DNA from: Knufia peltigerae
Taxonomy: Eukaryota; Ascomycota; Eurotiomycetes; Chaetothyriales; Trichomeriaceae
NCBI GenBank assembly: GCA_030247855.1
Contig: JAPDRN010000006.1
Location: 496,001 to 560,000, forward strand
Direction: 5' to 3'
DNA: 64,000 nt
Shown: piece after piece, positions 1 to 11,784 of the stretch
Numbering within the stretch: position 1 is the first letter of the stretch
How the letters are laid out: each line of letters starts with the position of its first letter
Translations under genes and position numbers: made by a program
Notes under the pieces: generated by a model
Databases searched by the model: none
Told to the model about the DNA's origin: nothing
What the model saw: the letters and a program-made list of their open reading frames with translations, nothing else

Positions 1-757
1 TGAAAGGGAAGATGAAGTTGACTGGCAAACAATCGGTTAAAGCAATCATCATGATTGCGGTCACGCAGTCGGCGATATTGCCATCCTGGAGTCAGTGCCA
101 AATGCCAATGTCATGATTGATCCACGACTTGTTGCTGGAGCTGCAAACTTGGAGCCTCGGCATCACATTGAGTGGCACGAGCTCGCAACAAGACGAAGCT
201 CTTCAGGCAGATCAGATTCGGGGCGTCCGGAGCACCGTTCCTGAAGAGGATATATCTCCCTTTCTAGGGCCGGAGGGGTGTGTCCGAGTATATGGGGCTG
301 AATAACGATATAACCCTGCTGTACTCCGTATAGCAAGGGTTGTTTTATCACTGACCATGGAACTATTACACGATATCTGAGTTCTGAGGACGACTTCGTG
401 TTGTAGATCTGGGAGGGTGTTTTATGCAGGGTTTGGCCGGAGCATGTGAAAATTCCGGAGATACAGCGGACACATGTGAGAATTCTACATTCATTCTCGA
501 ACAACGAGGATATTCTGTAACTACCGATTGGCTGCCCCGAAATTCATCCCCCTGCACCACCTATACAGTAGGTACATGTGCTACTACTTAGCCATGATGA
601 TGTAAATACTTGTGCCCGTCCTGCCTGTCCCTATTTCTAAATCGGCGAGGGAAGAGTTTATCATCAAAGATTTGGTCCTATTCAGATCCCAACGATTATC
701 AGACGCTGTCTCTCTTACGGACTTTGTGAAATCTCATGGATAGAAAAAGCAATGGAA
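1..757. other. Left edge, no supported gene
   Basis: Only short open frames with no recognisable domain or splice structure are present. The stretch is downstream of the sulfhydrylase stop and may hold its 3' UTR. One exact TACTCCGTA (the reverse complement of TACGGAGTA, seen elsewhere in the window) lies at 322-330. Confidence 0.6.
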
Positions 758-2192
758 TCAGGTTGCCCCACTGAGTTTAGCATCCGTACTTGGTTTGGAC
801 CCTTGTGTCGCATTGTCCGTACTGGCTGCGGCATCAGGCTGCGCTGCGCTACTGGCGGCGAAACTCTGCTCAAAGTCGTGAATGATATCGTCGATATGTT
901 CAATGCCGACCGAGATTCTGATCATGTCTTCGGTTACGCCAGAGTCCAGTCTCTCTTGTTCGCTGAGTTGCTCGTGGGTAGTGGACCACGGATGAATGGC
1001 AAGGGTCTTCGCGTCACCGACACTGCAACACGTTAGCTGGTGAGACATATATTTCAACGCCCTTGACTTACTTGGCTAGGTTGGAAATCATCTTGAATCC
1101 ATCCACCACTTGCGAGCCTGCAGCGGATCCGCCCTTGATGCCGACTGACATGACACCTCCAAATCCCCTGGGGAGGTATTTCTTGGCCAATGCGTGGTGA
1201 GGGTGACTCTCGAGACCAGGATAGGAGACCCAGGCCACATTAGGATGCTTCTCGAGCCATCTGGCCAGTTTCAGCGCATTCTCAGCGTGGCGTTCGCACC
1301 GCAGACTCAGGGTTTCCACGCCCAGAATAAATTGTTGTGCGTTGAATGGTGACATGCAAGAACCAAGATCTCTCAAGATTTCGACTCGGATGCGGATAAT
1401 AAAGGCTAAAGGACCGAATGTGTCTACGAACTTCAGTCCATGGTAACCAGGCGCAGGGTCGTTGAATTGAGGGAATCTCTTCGCATTGGCTTTCCAGTCG
1501 AACTTGCCCGAGTCCACAATCATACCGCCAATGGAAGTGCCGTGGCCTCCGATCCACTTGGTGGTGCTGTGCACAACGATGTCTGCCCCGTGTTTGATGG
1601 GCTGACAGAAATAGCCGCCGGCACCAAAAGTGTTGTCAACGACCAGAGGAACACCCTTGGCCTTGCAGACTTTGGAGATGGCCTCGAAGTCGGGCACGTT
1701 ATATCTAGGATTGCCAATGGTTTCCACATAAACCGCCTTTGTCTTGTCATCGATGGCATTCTCAAAGTCCTCGGGCTTCTCAGACTTCAAGAACTTGGTC
1801 TCGATACCCAGACGAGGGAGCATGACCTTGAACTGATTGTAGGTACCTCCATACAAGTTCGAGGTGGAGACAATGTTGTCTCCTGCATGCGCCAATGCGA
1901 TGATGGTCATGAACTGCGCCGACTGACCGGAGGAAGCAGCTACGGCAGCAACGCCACCTTCAAGCGCAGCGATTCTCTTCTCCAGGACATCAAGAGTAGG
2001 GTTCATGATTCTGGTATAGATGTTTCCAAACTCTTTCAAGCCAAACAGGCGGGCGCCATGAGCAGAGTCGTTGAAGGTATAGGAGGTGGTTGCGTAGATG
2101 GGTACGGCGCGAGATTTGGTAGCTGGGTCTGGCTCCTGGCCGGCATGGATCTGGAGGGTCTCGAATCTCGAGACATGGTCGTCGGCCGACAT
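758..2192 (-). CDS. O-acetylhomoserine sulfhydrylase (Met17/CysD type)
   Basis: PLP-dependent Cys/Met-metabolism enzyme that makes homocysteine from O-acetylhomoserine and sulfide; cytosolic, methionine/cysteine biosynthesis. Exons 1072-2192 and 758-1022 join across a 49-nt GTAAGT...CAG intron (1023-1071), restoring SNLA|NVGDAKT, and give about 461 aa, close to the family length of about 440. The PLP-binding lysine sits in STTKWIGGHG at about residue 212. The family segments ATTSYTF, GNIYTRIMNPT, SSGQSA, VVDNTFG and, near the C-terminus, AIHPWSTTHEQ and RISVGIE are all visible. The start at 2192 gives MSADDHVSRFETLQIHAGQ, the usual N-terminus; upstream in-frame codons look non-homologous. The C-terminus carries a short Ala/Ser/Thr-rich tail beyond the conserved core. 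Its neighbours suggest no shared pathway. Identification is very secure. Confidence 0.96.
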
Positions 2193-3172
2193 GGTGACAA
2201 GATTTGGGCGTTCTTGGTAATGTGGTAGTAGTCTCAACAGTGAGTTGTGCAATCTCAGTCGCACAAGCGGCTGCAGACAAGATCAAGGAGATATAGTCAG
2301 GATTGTCAGAACGGCGAACAAGAGTAGGGCACGAATAGTCTCTTCCGAGCAAAATTTTATCACCGTATGAGTAGTGGAAAGCTGGGAGCTACTTGACCTT
2401 TGAAGGAAGAATAGATGCGACTGGTGTCAACGTCTTCCCCGCACTCAATGAAGAGGTGCCCGAATTGCGTGATCAGAGCCAATTCCACGCCGGCGCTCCC
2501 AGTCAGTAAACGGGGCCCAAGTCGCTAGGACCAATGCGAAGGTGATCAGACATGTTGGTTGCTCGTATCCTATTGAACACATGGACACTTCGAGTGTGAA
2601 TACGAGCTGATGGTATTCGAGTGACACAATGTAGAGGATGTCGATGAAGAACACGATAGGCGTGTCTAGGTCACTTCAAATTGCAGGCACTAAAATAGCC
2701 GAGAACGTGTATTTGCGACAGATCTGACAGGACACATGCCGCGTGGCATGACCAGACGGACATGGGATATTATCCGTATTCGACCAAGCTGACTGCATCA
2801 AGCTGAAGCAATACTATCTATATCTTTTTTCATCTCTTGAAGTTTGTTGTGATCCTGGAGATCCCCTGATTCAATCTCTCCTCAAAAGCGGGTGGATGTG
2901 GTACCGAGTACCAGCCAGCGTTCGGGGTGCATGGGATTCCGTCTCAGGGGTCCATGAAATGCCAGATTGGGCAACCAAACTGGAGAAAGGCGGACATCAG
3001 CGGACAAAAGAGCCTCCGGTGCTGAAGGATGAGGCCTTCATTTTTTCCAGTTAGCTTCGCTCTCCTGTTGACACTCATTTTGCGACAACCACGCCGCCAA
3101 AGGGAAGAGCGTTCCATTCGTTCTTTTCTTTTGTCGAGTGAGCCCGCCCATGCACGATATCATCACCTAGCC
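2193..3172. other. Divergent intergenic region
   Basis: This lies between the sulfhydrylase (minus) and the MFS gene (plus), so it should contain both promoters. I see no coding structure. A GC-poor stretch with a TATCTATATC-like run around 2814-2824 is about 350 nt upstream of the MFS start. No clear operator was identified. Confidence 0.5.
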
Positions 3173-4709
3173 ATGGGTATACAGAAGGACAACAGCTCCT
3201 TCGGGTGGCTAATGCCCGGCCGGGGTAAAAAGCCAGTCTTACTCAAGTATCGCTCAAATAAGACTTTCATCCTGTTTGCAATGTGCTGGTCGGTCTTTAC
3301 TGTAAGCATGATTGTACCTGTACCTGTATGTCGTACTGATCCCTGAATAGGATGTCTTTTTGTACGGGGTGATTGTTCCCGTCATACCATTCGCTCTACG
3401 GGACCGTCTTCATGTGTCAGCTGAGGATACCCAGCACTGGGTTTCAGTCCTGCTGGCCGTTTATGCTGCAGCCCTGCTATTCTTTTCGCCAATATTTGGT
3501 TACCTTGCAGATTGGGCCGACTCACGTAAGACATCATTGCTTGCCGGACTCTTCATCTTGGCTGGCTCAACCCTCATGCTATGCTTGGGGAAGACAATCC
3601 CAGTCTTGGTGGTTGGACGGATGTTGCAAGGTGCTTCAGCGTCCGTGGTCTGGGTCGTTGCCCTTGCCTTGCTAGCTGATACTGTCAGCGAGGAGGAGTC
3701 GGGGCAGGCCATGGGTTATGTGGGAATGGCCACATCTTTGGGCGTCTTGGTTGCGCCTCTCATCGGTGGAGTTGTCTACGAACGGTCAGGATACTATGCC
3801 GTGTTCGGAGTAACATTTGCTGTCATTGGGGTTGACATACTGTTCCGTCTCGCCTTGGTCGAGAAGAGACATGCTGCTAGATGGCTAGAAGCAGAAACAC
3901 CCTCGGCGTCAGCAGCACTCTCTCATAACGACGTCGAGCTTCAGAATCGCCACGAACCAGAGATCGATGCCAGAAAGGAGGCGGGGAGCAGCACCACTGC
4001 CCCTTCTGCTGTCGCATCCCCCAAACGAAAATTACCACCAATACTTGTTCTCCTCAAGTCACGTCGCATCCTGGTAGCGTTCTGGGGCAGCATGGTGGTG
4101 TCGATGACAATGACTGCTATCGACTCGACGCTCCCTCTGTTCGTACATCAAATCTTCGGCTGGGATTCACTCGGAGCCGGACTTGTCTTTCTCGCTCTGA
4201 TTGCTCCGACTTTTGTCGGGCCTCTCATAGGTTATTGGACCGACAAATATGGCCCTCGCTGGTTTGCAGCGTCAGGGCTGCTCTTCTGCGTACCTTTTTG
4301 GGTGTTGCTGAGGCTCATCGACCATGACAACACCAACCAAATTGTTCTTCTCTGCGCACTGCTCGTCCTTCTAGGCGCTGCGACCACTCTTGTAATGATA
4401 TCCTTGATGGCAGAGTTTAGCAAGGTCTGCGATGCGAAGGTGCGGCAAGATCCCGATTTGTTCGCAGGAAAATCGGCCTATGCGCAGAGTTATTCAATCT
4501 TCAACGTGGCCTGGGCAGCAGGCAGTTTACTTGGACCTTTGATTGCAGGTGCAATAAAGTCATCATCCGGCTGGAAAACAATGACATGGACCATGGCTCT
4601 TTGGTGTGCGGTTGGAGTTTTGCCCACGATCATTTGGTCGGGCGGAAGGATCAAAAAAGGGAAGAGACCAAGCAACAGCGGTGGCATCCTAAGCGAAGAA
4701 AGCACATAG
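3173..4709 (+). CDS. MFS transporter, DHA1/vesicular amine-like
   Basis: Twelve-helix major facilitator, likely a proton-coupled exporter of amines or drugs in the plasma or vacuolar membrane. Exons 3173-3301 and 3351-4709 are joined across a 49-nt GTAAGC...TAG intron, giving WSVFT|DVFLYGVIVPV and about 495 aa. That junction recreates the D-x-x-LYG-x-IVP-x-xP signature at the end of helix 1. The loop 2-3 motif A is GYLADWADSRK (about residues 93-103), and the second half has IGYWTDKYGPRW. A charged, Ser/Ala-rich cytosolic loop of about 60 residues separates the two six-helix halves. A later donor (GTATGT at about 3327) would also stay in frame, but it fits the family less well. The substrate cannot be read from the sequence. 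Confidence 0.9.
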
Positions 4710-5533
4710 AAAAGGGGGTTTCGTAGAGTCTGGAGTTGTATGTTGTCGGTTAAAATGCATTTCATGTTGCACATCAACAATTCAGGGTGTTACCACGAAC
4801 CGCGGACACTTTAAGCAGCCAGACAAGTCGTTTGACTCACCACAACACCCAAAACTCTTCCATTGCGCTGTTTTTGATGTGGTTGTGTTTTTCCTCTCCA
4901 ATCATTATGTCTACTCATATTGCTAGCTCAGACAATGGTGTTTCTTTTGGCGGTTGCTGCTGCTCCAATCAAATGGACGACAAAGCTGCCATTATGAAAC
5001 GCAGATTCTTGCAGTTGCGCGACTTTGATTATTGTTTGATTGGACTTTCCTCGCCAGTTTCATCTCAATTCTATTGACTGCCATCATCTTCAAACGTGTT
5101 TCCTCTTCTTGCATCACGGTCAGCCAAAGGTCGCCTGCATTCACGATGCTTTGAGGACATGTTTCAAACGCCAATCTCCATGCGCGCTGTTTGACTGATA
5201 CAACATGCTTTCCACTGTACAAACTATTGAACGCATTTTGCCGTATTTATGAGTACCGGTCTCGCATCTTTTTCTCATGGTGTTGAACTCTCCTGGTCAC
5301 AGAAAACTGACAAAATCCTCTTCCCTTTTCCGGGAGTGCGCAACACGTCTCGCCTCTCCCGCATTGATTTGATATCTTGAGACGGCTTTTTTCCCCTTGC
5401 ATTCCATTCTCCCCTCACCTTTCAGGCAAAGAGAGGGCTTTCTTCTTGCATCATCTCAAGGTTGACTCTTCCAAGCTGTCACTCTCATACATCAGACTTT
5501 CATAATCGGCATCAGCCCTTTTCTGCAAACATC
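4710..5533. other. Intergenic, pyrimidine-rich leader of MARVEL gene
   Basis: No supported gene. The last 150 bases before the MARVEL start are rich in C and T (tracts around 5370-5430), typical of fungal promoters and 5' UTRs. Several short open frames here lack any splice or domain support. Confidence 0.5.
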
Positions 5534-6141
5534 ATGAAGATGCGTTTGGATCCTATGCTTGTGGTCCGCGGCCTACAGGGCGTCCTGGCCTTCATAGCCA
5601 TGGCCGTGGGAGCGACTGGTTCGTTGACCTTTCTTCGCGTCCCATCATGCTAATTACAAAACAGTTGCGAACGTCCTCAACTCTCATAGCCCTGAAATTC
5701 ATGTTCCAGGCACTGTCATCTTCTACATCTTCACGGCTGTGTTTACCTTGCTCATTACCGTCCCCTATACCATCATCGCACCACGGTATTTCCCGACTCT
5801 GGCTCATCCATACGCAATGCTTGCGGCAGAAGCCATCACTTCGGTCTTTTGGCTGTCCGGATTCGCCGCCATGGCCGACTTTCTGAGGAGGTCTGCCGTC
5901 TGTGACGTTGGTGCGTGCGCATCGACAAGGGGAAGTGTGGTAGTTGGCGTGTTCGAATTGTGAGTTTTGCCAACTCTCCTCATTGCCTGCACTGGCTGAC
6001 CGCATTGACAGCCTACTTTTCGCTGTCACCGCTTTCTTTGCATTCTCTCACGTCTTCCTCGGGGACAGATTTGCTGGAAAGAAGACGAACAACAAACAAC
6101 TAGAAGAGTCGAGATCATGGTCGGGCGCGGAGCAAGTGTAA
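5534..6141 (+). CDS. MARVEL-domain membrane protein
   Basis: Small four-helix membrane protein of about 169 aa, from exons 5534-5618, 5665-5959 and 6012-6141. Introns are 46 nt (non-consensus donor GTTCGT, CTAAT branch, CAG) and 52 nt (GTGAGT...CAG). Translation runs MKMRLDPMLVVRGLQGVLAF, then a second hydrophobic span (IFYIFTAVFTLLITVPYTII), a third around AITSVFWLSGFAAMADFL, and a fourth LLFAVTAFFAFSHVFLG, followed by a short polar tail. The WLSGFAA-x-A segment and a cysteine-containing loop after helix 3 are typical of fungal MARVEL proteins. The role is unknown; the family is linked to membrane apposition and trafficking. The start is the first ATG; another at codon 3 is possible. Confidence 0.82.
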
Positions 6142-6722
6142 AGACACAACGAAAATTAAGCCCATGAGGTAAAATAGGTTTATCAAAATTATGTCATGCC
6201 AGGGAAGGGCATCGAGGGTGGTGGAAGTCCACAAAATGCGGGCGCAAGTATTGTTGTATACATACCTGCTCCTTGCTGTACTGTAACAATATGCTTCAAC
6301 TTTTAAAATCCAAGCCATCAACCAGCGAGGTCCATCACACTGGTGCAACGTTCCAGCTTCCTTGAAAATATTTTACTTTGGCCCTCAATCCCTTGACCAG
6401 TTAATTTCCTAGTCATAGACCACTGATGAAATGGCTAGTTAGAAGTGGTATATGTTCATGAGAGGCGTGGAACGTGCGAATCAACCTGGCAGCGGGCTTT
6501 ACTCGTAATTGATGATTGATCTTCTATCACCGCTAGCCTTGAGGGGCCTTGTAGAGAGAATGACCATCGTACATGCCGATTTTTGCATATCTCATGATTC
6601 CGTTCAGTCTTCACTCCTTCACTCTATGGACCGACTCTTGTCATATCGAGATAAGTGACCACACTTGAAGGCATCCGCCAGAATTCCTATGAGCGTGTCG
6701 GTGGTACTCCCACAATCATTCC
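6142..6722. other. Convergent intergenic spacer
   Basis: 3' ends of the MARVEL gene (plus) and the glutathione transferase (minus) face each other. The stretch is AT-rich and non-coding as far as I can see; no gene supported. Confidence 0.5.
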
Positions 6723-7789
6723 TTAGTTTCCGGTGGCATATTTTGCCTTTGCCTTTGGAAGTCTCTCGATGATGCGCGGGATGAAGTATTCCTTGTCCCA
6801 AGTCGCGAGGACGGAGGGATGCTCGGCGCAGAGTTTCATCCAGCGCGCGAAAAACGGCAACGTGGGCCCCGTCATACGTTCGCCGAGGGAGGAAGGTAAG
6901 ATTTCGCCGTTTGCAAAATCGTACAGGCGAGTCGTAAAGGGGGCGGTCATTGCCTAGAATGGGAAAGATGGTGAATTTAGTAAAAGGGAAAAGGGTCGGT
7001 TCGAGGATCATAACAAGACATGAATAGAGAGGGGGCGGGGGCGTGAGATAAAGACAATAGGGTAGTTGGTCGGGAAGGCATTTACCTCGACGAGAGTCAG
7101 TTCTTTACTGTTTGCGAAATATGGCGCAGCTTCTGCGAGTAGAGGTTCAATCTCCTTTTCGAGGAGGGCGATGCAATCGTCAACCAACTTTTCTTTGGCC
7201 TGGACGTCTTCGGTGCCCACGATCTTGAACATGAACGGATTGATCTTGGTGAAGTAGGTGTCTACGAAGAAGGCCATGCGGTATCGTACATGGGCCTTTC
7301 CGACGTCGTCGATCGATGGTGGTGACGAGGGGCCGGTGGGGAGGGTCGGGAGAAGAGATGATGATGGGTAGAGATCCATCAGAAAGGAGACGATGGGTCC
7401 CGACTCTGTGAGGGTCAGAGTCGGGGATGAGGGTGAAGCGGTGTACTGAAAGACTGGGACGAGGCCGCGCTGGCAGTGCGAAAAATGAAGTGTGATTAGT
7501 TTTGAGGCTAGTAGTGATGGTCTTCAAAGTGTCGGATTGCCCAACCTCTACATGGCAGGACGGCCTGGTTGCAAAGAGGACAAGGACGGGTGTCTGTACT
7601 TACTGGGTTCATCTTTAGAAACCACTCTGGCCTCGCGTTGTCCAGGTCAACGAGGACTTCTTCATATGGCAGACCAAGTTCTTTCAGGACGATCTGCACC
7701 CGATGACACCAGCCACAACCATGGTTGGTGTACATCTTGATCTTGGGGAATTGGCCATTGTTCTGGTTGGTAGCTGTGGTGAGGGACAT
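6723..7789 (-). CDS. Glutathione S-transferase, CxxC (omega-like) type
   Basis: Soluble glutathione transferase of about 266 aa from exons 7604-7789, 7086-7469 and 6723-6953, with two phase-0 introns of 134 and 132 nt. The N-terminal thioredoxin fold begins after MSLTTATNQNNGQ. It carries NHGCGWCHRV, with cysteines at about 25 and 28 where omega-class enzymes have their catalytic Cys. The first junction recreates the family's NP-RGLVPVFQ stretch, followed by TESGPIVSFLMDLYP, the SNAIL/TRAIL-like glutathione-binding position. An all-helical C-terminal domain follows. The CxxC suggests thiol transfer or dehydroascorbate-type reduction rather than classic conjugation. It lacks the Ser-rich motif of zeta-class maleylacetoacetate isomerase, so it is a poor candidate for the missing step of the homogentisate cluster 20 kb away. 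Confidence 0.88.
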
Positions 7790-9168
7790 GATTGCCGGGA
7801 ATGTGGAAGGTAAATGAGAGAGGATAGGATAGAGAGCAGTCTTCAAGATCAGATTCAGGTGAATGGGTAATGGGAAGTGTCACAGGTCCAGGCAGGTCAC
7901 GTTTTGCCGCGTGAGACTGCTTAGGAAATATGAAGAAAAGAAGAACAAAGGAAGAAGGGCGCATGGGAAGACCAGGGCTCATTCTTAAGGGCAGAGAGGT
8001 GTCAAGCCATTCCCACTAGTCTTTCTCTCGATCCTGAATTTTATCTAGCCGCGGACGAAAGTCGACCGAAACTTCCCTTCCGCGGTGTGACATACATTGG
8101 AATGTCTTCAGCGCATGTTGTTACATGCTAATGATTATTGAAAGTTCGTTGCAATTTCGTTGTGTCTATAAAACAATGGTGTCGAACGAGTATCAGGAGG
8201 TCGATAGCTGATGTAAGGCTGTGATTGAAAGTTGTCAGTCTGATGGCGAAGATGTGAGCACGCTTGAGCATGAATCACGTGATTTTTTTGTCCGCCGAGT
8301 TTCTCGGTGTTGTGTTCCAATGTACAAGAATACGGCGGAGTATTTGGTATCTAGCATCGAAGTTGGGGCAATGGCATCGTCTATCATAATAAACAGCTGT
8401 CTACGGAGTACCTCGGGCGGAACTCGAGATGTGAGTATCTCGTAAACTCATGACCGCATCAATGCTATCAAATGCATAATCAGTCACAATAACGTCTTAA
8501 ATTCAGCCTGTTTCGTGATTTGTAACAGACTGGTAGGTGAGTGAACTTGTTCCGTGATAAGTATGGTTCTTGCTCCAAAGGTATGCTCCGGCGAGGAAAA
8601 CAGTGGTGTACAATAAATCCTTCGGCAGAACAGAGTGCGTGCTTCTTCAGTATGTCTACAAGTACGTCTCATTTCACAGGCAGACTCGCGAGAGCCGTGA
8701 TTGACCATGGTGTTAATCGCCTATCTGACCACCCAGGCTCAGTCCGAAGATCGACCGGGTCAATGCATCATCGACTTTGCAAGCTTGTCGAGAGACTTGT
8801 TCTTCCTCATCTCTCCCGCCCCCCGCCACCGACTTATGCTGGGGAACAAGGTAAAGTCGGTATATTTACGAGCTTCCCGAAACAGTTACTCCGTACCCTC
8901 TACAACCATGGAGACTATACACAATGCGGATGCGGGGGTGATACATTCATCTTTAGGCTATATTCGAGCTTCAATCATCCTTTTCGGCCTGATGCCTTTT
9001 GCCTCCGCAAGCCCCAGACCATGTCCATGTCGATCACCTGCAACCCATTTCCTCCACGTCCACCGGGTTCTTACCACAATGGGGCCAAATGTGTACCTCG
9101 GAGGTTCAGTATAAGATGGTAGCTATCAAGATGTTGTTTGTGTGGCCCTCTGAAGGCACTCACCAACC
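7790..9168. other. Long divergent intergenic region
   Basis: Promoter space for the GST (minus) and the GH51 enzyme (plus). Open frames at 8541-9122 and 8701-9114 overlap in different frames, carry no recognisable domain and have no codon or splice support. Exact TACGGAGTA motifs occur at 8402-8410 and, inverted, at 8887-8895. A TATAAA-like run (GTCTATAAAAC) lies near 8164-8174. Confidence 0.5.
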
Positions 9169-11561
9169 ATGGTTTCGTTTTGGGTATTGGTAGCCCTGCT
9201 CCAGCTCAGCACTGCGACGTGGGCACGAAGTGTTACCAGGGCACCAGCGAAAAGACAGTCGTATGACTTCATCAATATTACTCAGTACAACAGTACTCCC
9301 AGTCCCGTTGAGGTCAGCGTTGCACTAAATGCCGGAGGAAGGAATCAGACCGCACCTCTGCTGTATGGTTGGTGAGTAATCTTTTTTCGGGTAGCTGAAC
9401 ATCAATGACCATCTAGCTGACCAGAAGTAGGATGCATGAAGACATCTCGCATTCTGGTGATGGAGGAATCTACGGCGAGGCTCTAGTGAACCGCGCCTTT
9501 CAAGGCTCTGGGGCAACCATTGGCCCTCTACCGGGTATTCCAGGCAGTAGTGTCCAATATTCCGAGAACCCAATACTACCATGGGGTCCGGTCATCACTG
9601 GCTGGCGAGGTATTGGAGGAGTCAATCTCAGCTTGACACTTCTTCATCCCTTGTCCGATGCTCTGCCGGTTGCCTTGCAGATGGACATCCCCTGGGACGC
9701 TTCGGGTGAAGTGGGAATTCTAAACGAAGGCTGGTGGGGGATAGACGTTCGTCCTGGGACATACAACGCGTCTTTTTACATCTTGTCCAACAAACCACGC
9801 AACAACGGGACCTTGTCTCACATCGATGTGTCCTTACGATCGAATCTGACGGACGACGTTTGGTGTACTTCCAGTATGTCGTTCGGGGAAGGGCAGAATA
9901 TCTCGAGCTTTGAATGGAAACAGTATGATGTTCAACTCGGCAATACCGTCAAGGCTCCAAATTCGAACAACACTTTCGCCATTACCTTTGACGCGAGTGA
10001 AGTCGCCGGGAACACGTACTATTTCTCCCTCGTGAGTTTGTTCCCAGAGACGTACATGAATCGGGCAAACGGAATCCGCAAAGACCTCGGTGAAGCCATT
10101 GTGGGTCTTGGTTCCAAGGTGTTGCGATTCCCTGGAGGCAACAACATTGAAGGATACAGCATCGATCAACGATGGAAGTGGAACGAGACTATTGGCCCAC
10201 TTAAAAACCGCAAGGGTCGCGTGGGCGACTGGGGTTATACCAACACCAACGGTCTAGGACTCATGGAATATCTGGAGTTCTGTGAAGATGGTGGTATTGA
10301 ACTTGTTCTTGCCGTGTATGCAGGCTTCTCTCTCGACATCTGGGGCCAAGACGGTGTTTCGTTCCCCGAGGACCGCATGGGCGATGTACTTCAAGACATT
10401 CTGAACGAGCTCGAGTACGTCACCGGCGATGCGAGCACCCAATACGGGGCCCTTCGAGCTTCTCACGGTCATCCTGAACCTTTTGCTCTCAACTATGTCG
10501 AAATCGGGAACGAAGACTTCTTCAGCTCGACGTATCCGTACCGTTTCCCGATACTCTACAACGGCATAAAGCAGGCCTACCCGAACATAACTTTGATTTC
10601 TACGACGTTCGATGAGAACGCTGATTACAACATCACGGTAAGTCTAGGTTTACTCCCCACAAATTGTCTCGTCCCCCACCGGGCTCACCTATGTAACCTG
10701 ACTGACTTGTGTGTCTTTCCTACTAGATCCCAGCCGGAGGCATGTGGGACACTCACCACTACGAAGAGCCGAGCTACTTCATCGAACACTTTGACTTTTT
10801 CGACAACTGGCAAGAGTCGACCGGCAACGCCGACGTGACCGTGTTCGTGGGCGAGTACTCTGTTTTCCAGGTCGACACGCCCGACGGCGTGGTCAACTAC
10901 TCGATGCCTCTGGGCGAGCACATCTTCTACCCGACCCTGATGGCCGCCATCGGCGAAGGGGTGTACCTGCTGGGCGCGGAGCGGAACCCGAACGTGGTGA
11001 AGATGTCGGCGTACGCACCGAGCCTCGTCAACCTGAACTGGCAAAATTGGACCCCCGATTTGGTGGCGTTCACTGCGGATCACGACCAAACCGTCCTGAG
11101 CGCCAGTTACTACCTGCAGCAACTGTTTGCCTCGTGCCGCGGCACGCAGACGCTCCCCGTCACCACCAACCAAGGAGACTACAATCCTCTGTGGTGGGTC
11201 GCCACGGCCACCGAAGGTGACGGACAGGTATATTTCAAGGTCATCAATTCTGGAAACAGTAGTGTTCCATTGACGGTGGATTTTGACAAAGGGTTCAATG
11301 CTGTCAATGGGACTATATTGGTGAGTATTTTCTCTTTCTCATTGTCTTTTTACTTTTACACCGTAATCCAAATCAACTAACTTGATTATTTTCCAATTCT
11401 AGACACATTCTGATTTAGGAGCGTTCAACTACATTGGCAACGCGACCGCCGTCTCATCGGCACCCATCACGGATCTACCGGCTGCTTCGGCGGGACAGAC
11501 GACCTTCACTTGGGCCGTTCCACCTTGGTCGATTAATGTGTTGGAGTTCCAAATGACATGA
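9169..11561 (+). CDS. Secreted alpha-L-arabinofuranosidase, GH51
   Basis: Removes terminal arabinofuranosyl residues from arabinan and arabinoxylan outside the cell. Four exons (9169-9371, 9431-10637, 10727-11320, 11403-11561) with introns of 59, 89 and 82 nt give about 720 aa. The N-terminus is a signal peptide (about residues 1-20, hydrophobic FWVLVALLQL, then TWARS). The first junction rebuilds LLYGW|MHEDISHSGDGGIYGE, the GH51 N-terminal signature. The acid/base Glu is in VEIGNEDFF (about E429) and the nucleophile in VFVGEYSVF (about E513). Many N-x-S/T sequons fit secretion. LRFPGGN before the barrel core is also typical. A beta-sandwich C-terminal part ends in WSINVLEFQMT. It stands alone among transporters; no other hemicellulase lies nearby. 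Confidence 0.94.
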
Positions 11562-11784
11562 ATCTGATGGTACGAAACAAAACTTAACCGACGAGCTAAA
11601 GATGGATTAATAGCCGTGAGAAGGTATAAGAAATATTTGTTAGACGTTTACGTGGTTCTTACGTACTGAGAGATACAATCAAGACACAGATATTATCATT
11701 ATCAAAGAGTAATTGGACACTTGGATGTAGATCAAAAAGTCAATCAACTAATTGACTCAATCGATTCATTCCTTGAGGTTTTGT

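Noticed and set aside
163..504. Minus-strand frame of 113 codons
   Set aside because: No recognisable domain, overlaps other frames, no splice context.
1440..2228. Plus-strand frame of 262 codons opposite the sulfhydrylase
   Set aside because: Antisense shadow of a strongly conserved gene.
3302..3327. Alternative later donor for the MFS intron
   Set aside because: In frame but inserts VSMIVPVP before the conserved D-x-F-LYG segment; the earlier GTAAGC donor fits the family better.
6723..7789. GST as the missing maleylacetoacetate isomerase
   Set aside because: Has a CGWC site and lacks zeta-class hallmarks; distant from the cluster.
8541..9122. Plus-strand frame of 193 codons
   Set aside because: No domain; a competing frame of similar length overlaps it; lies in promoter space of the GH51 gene.
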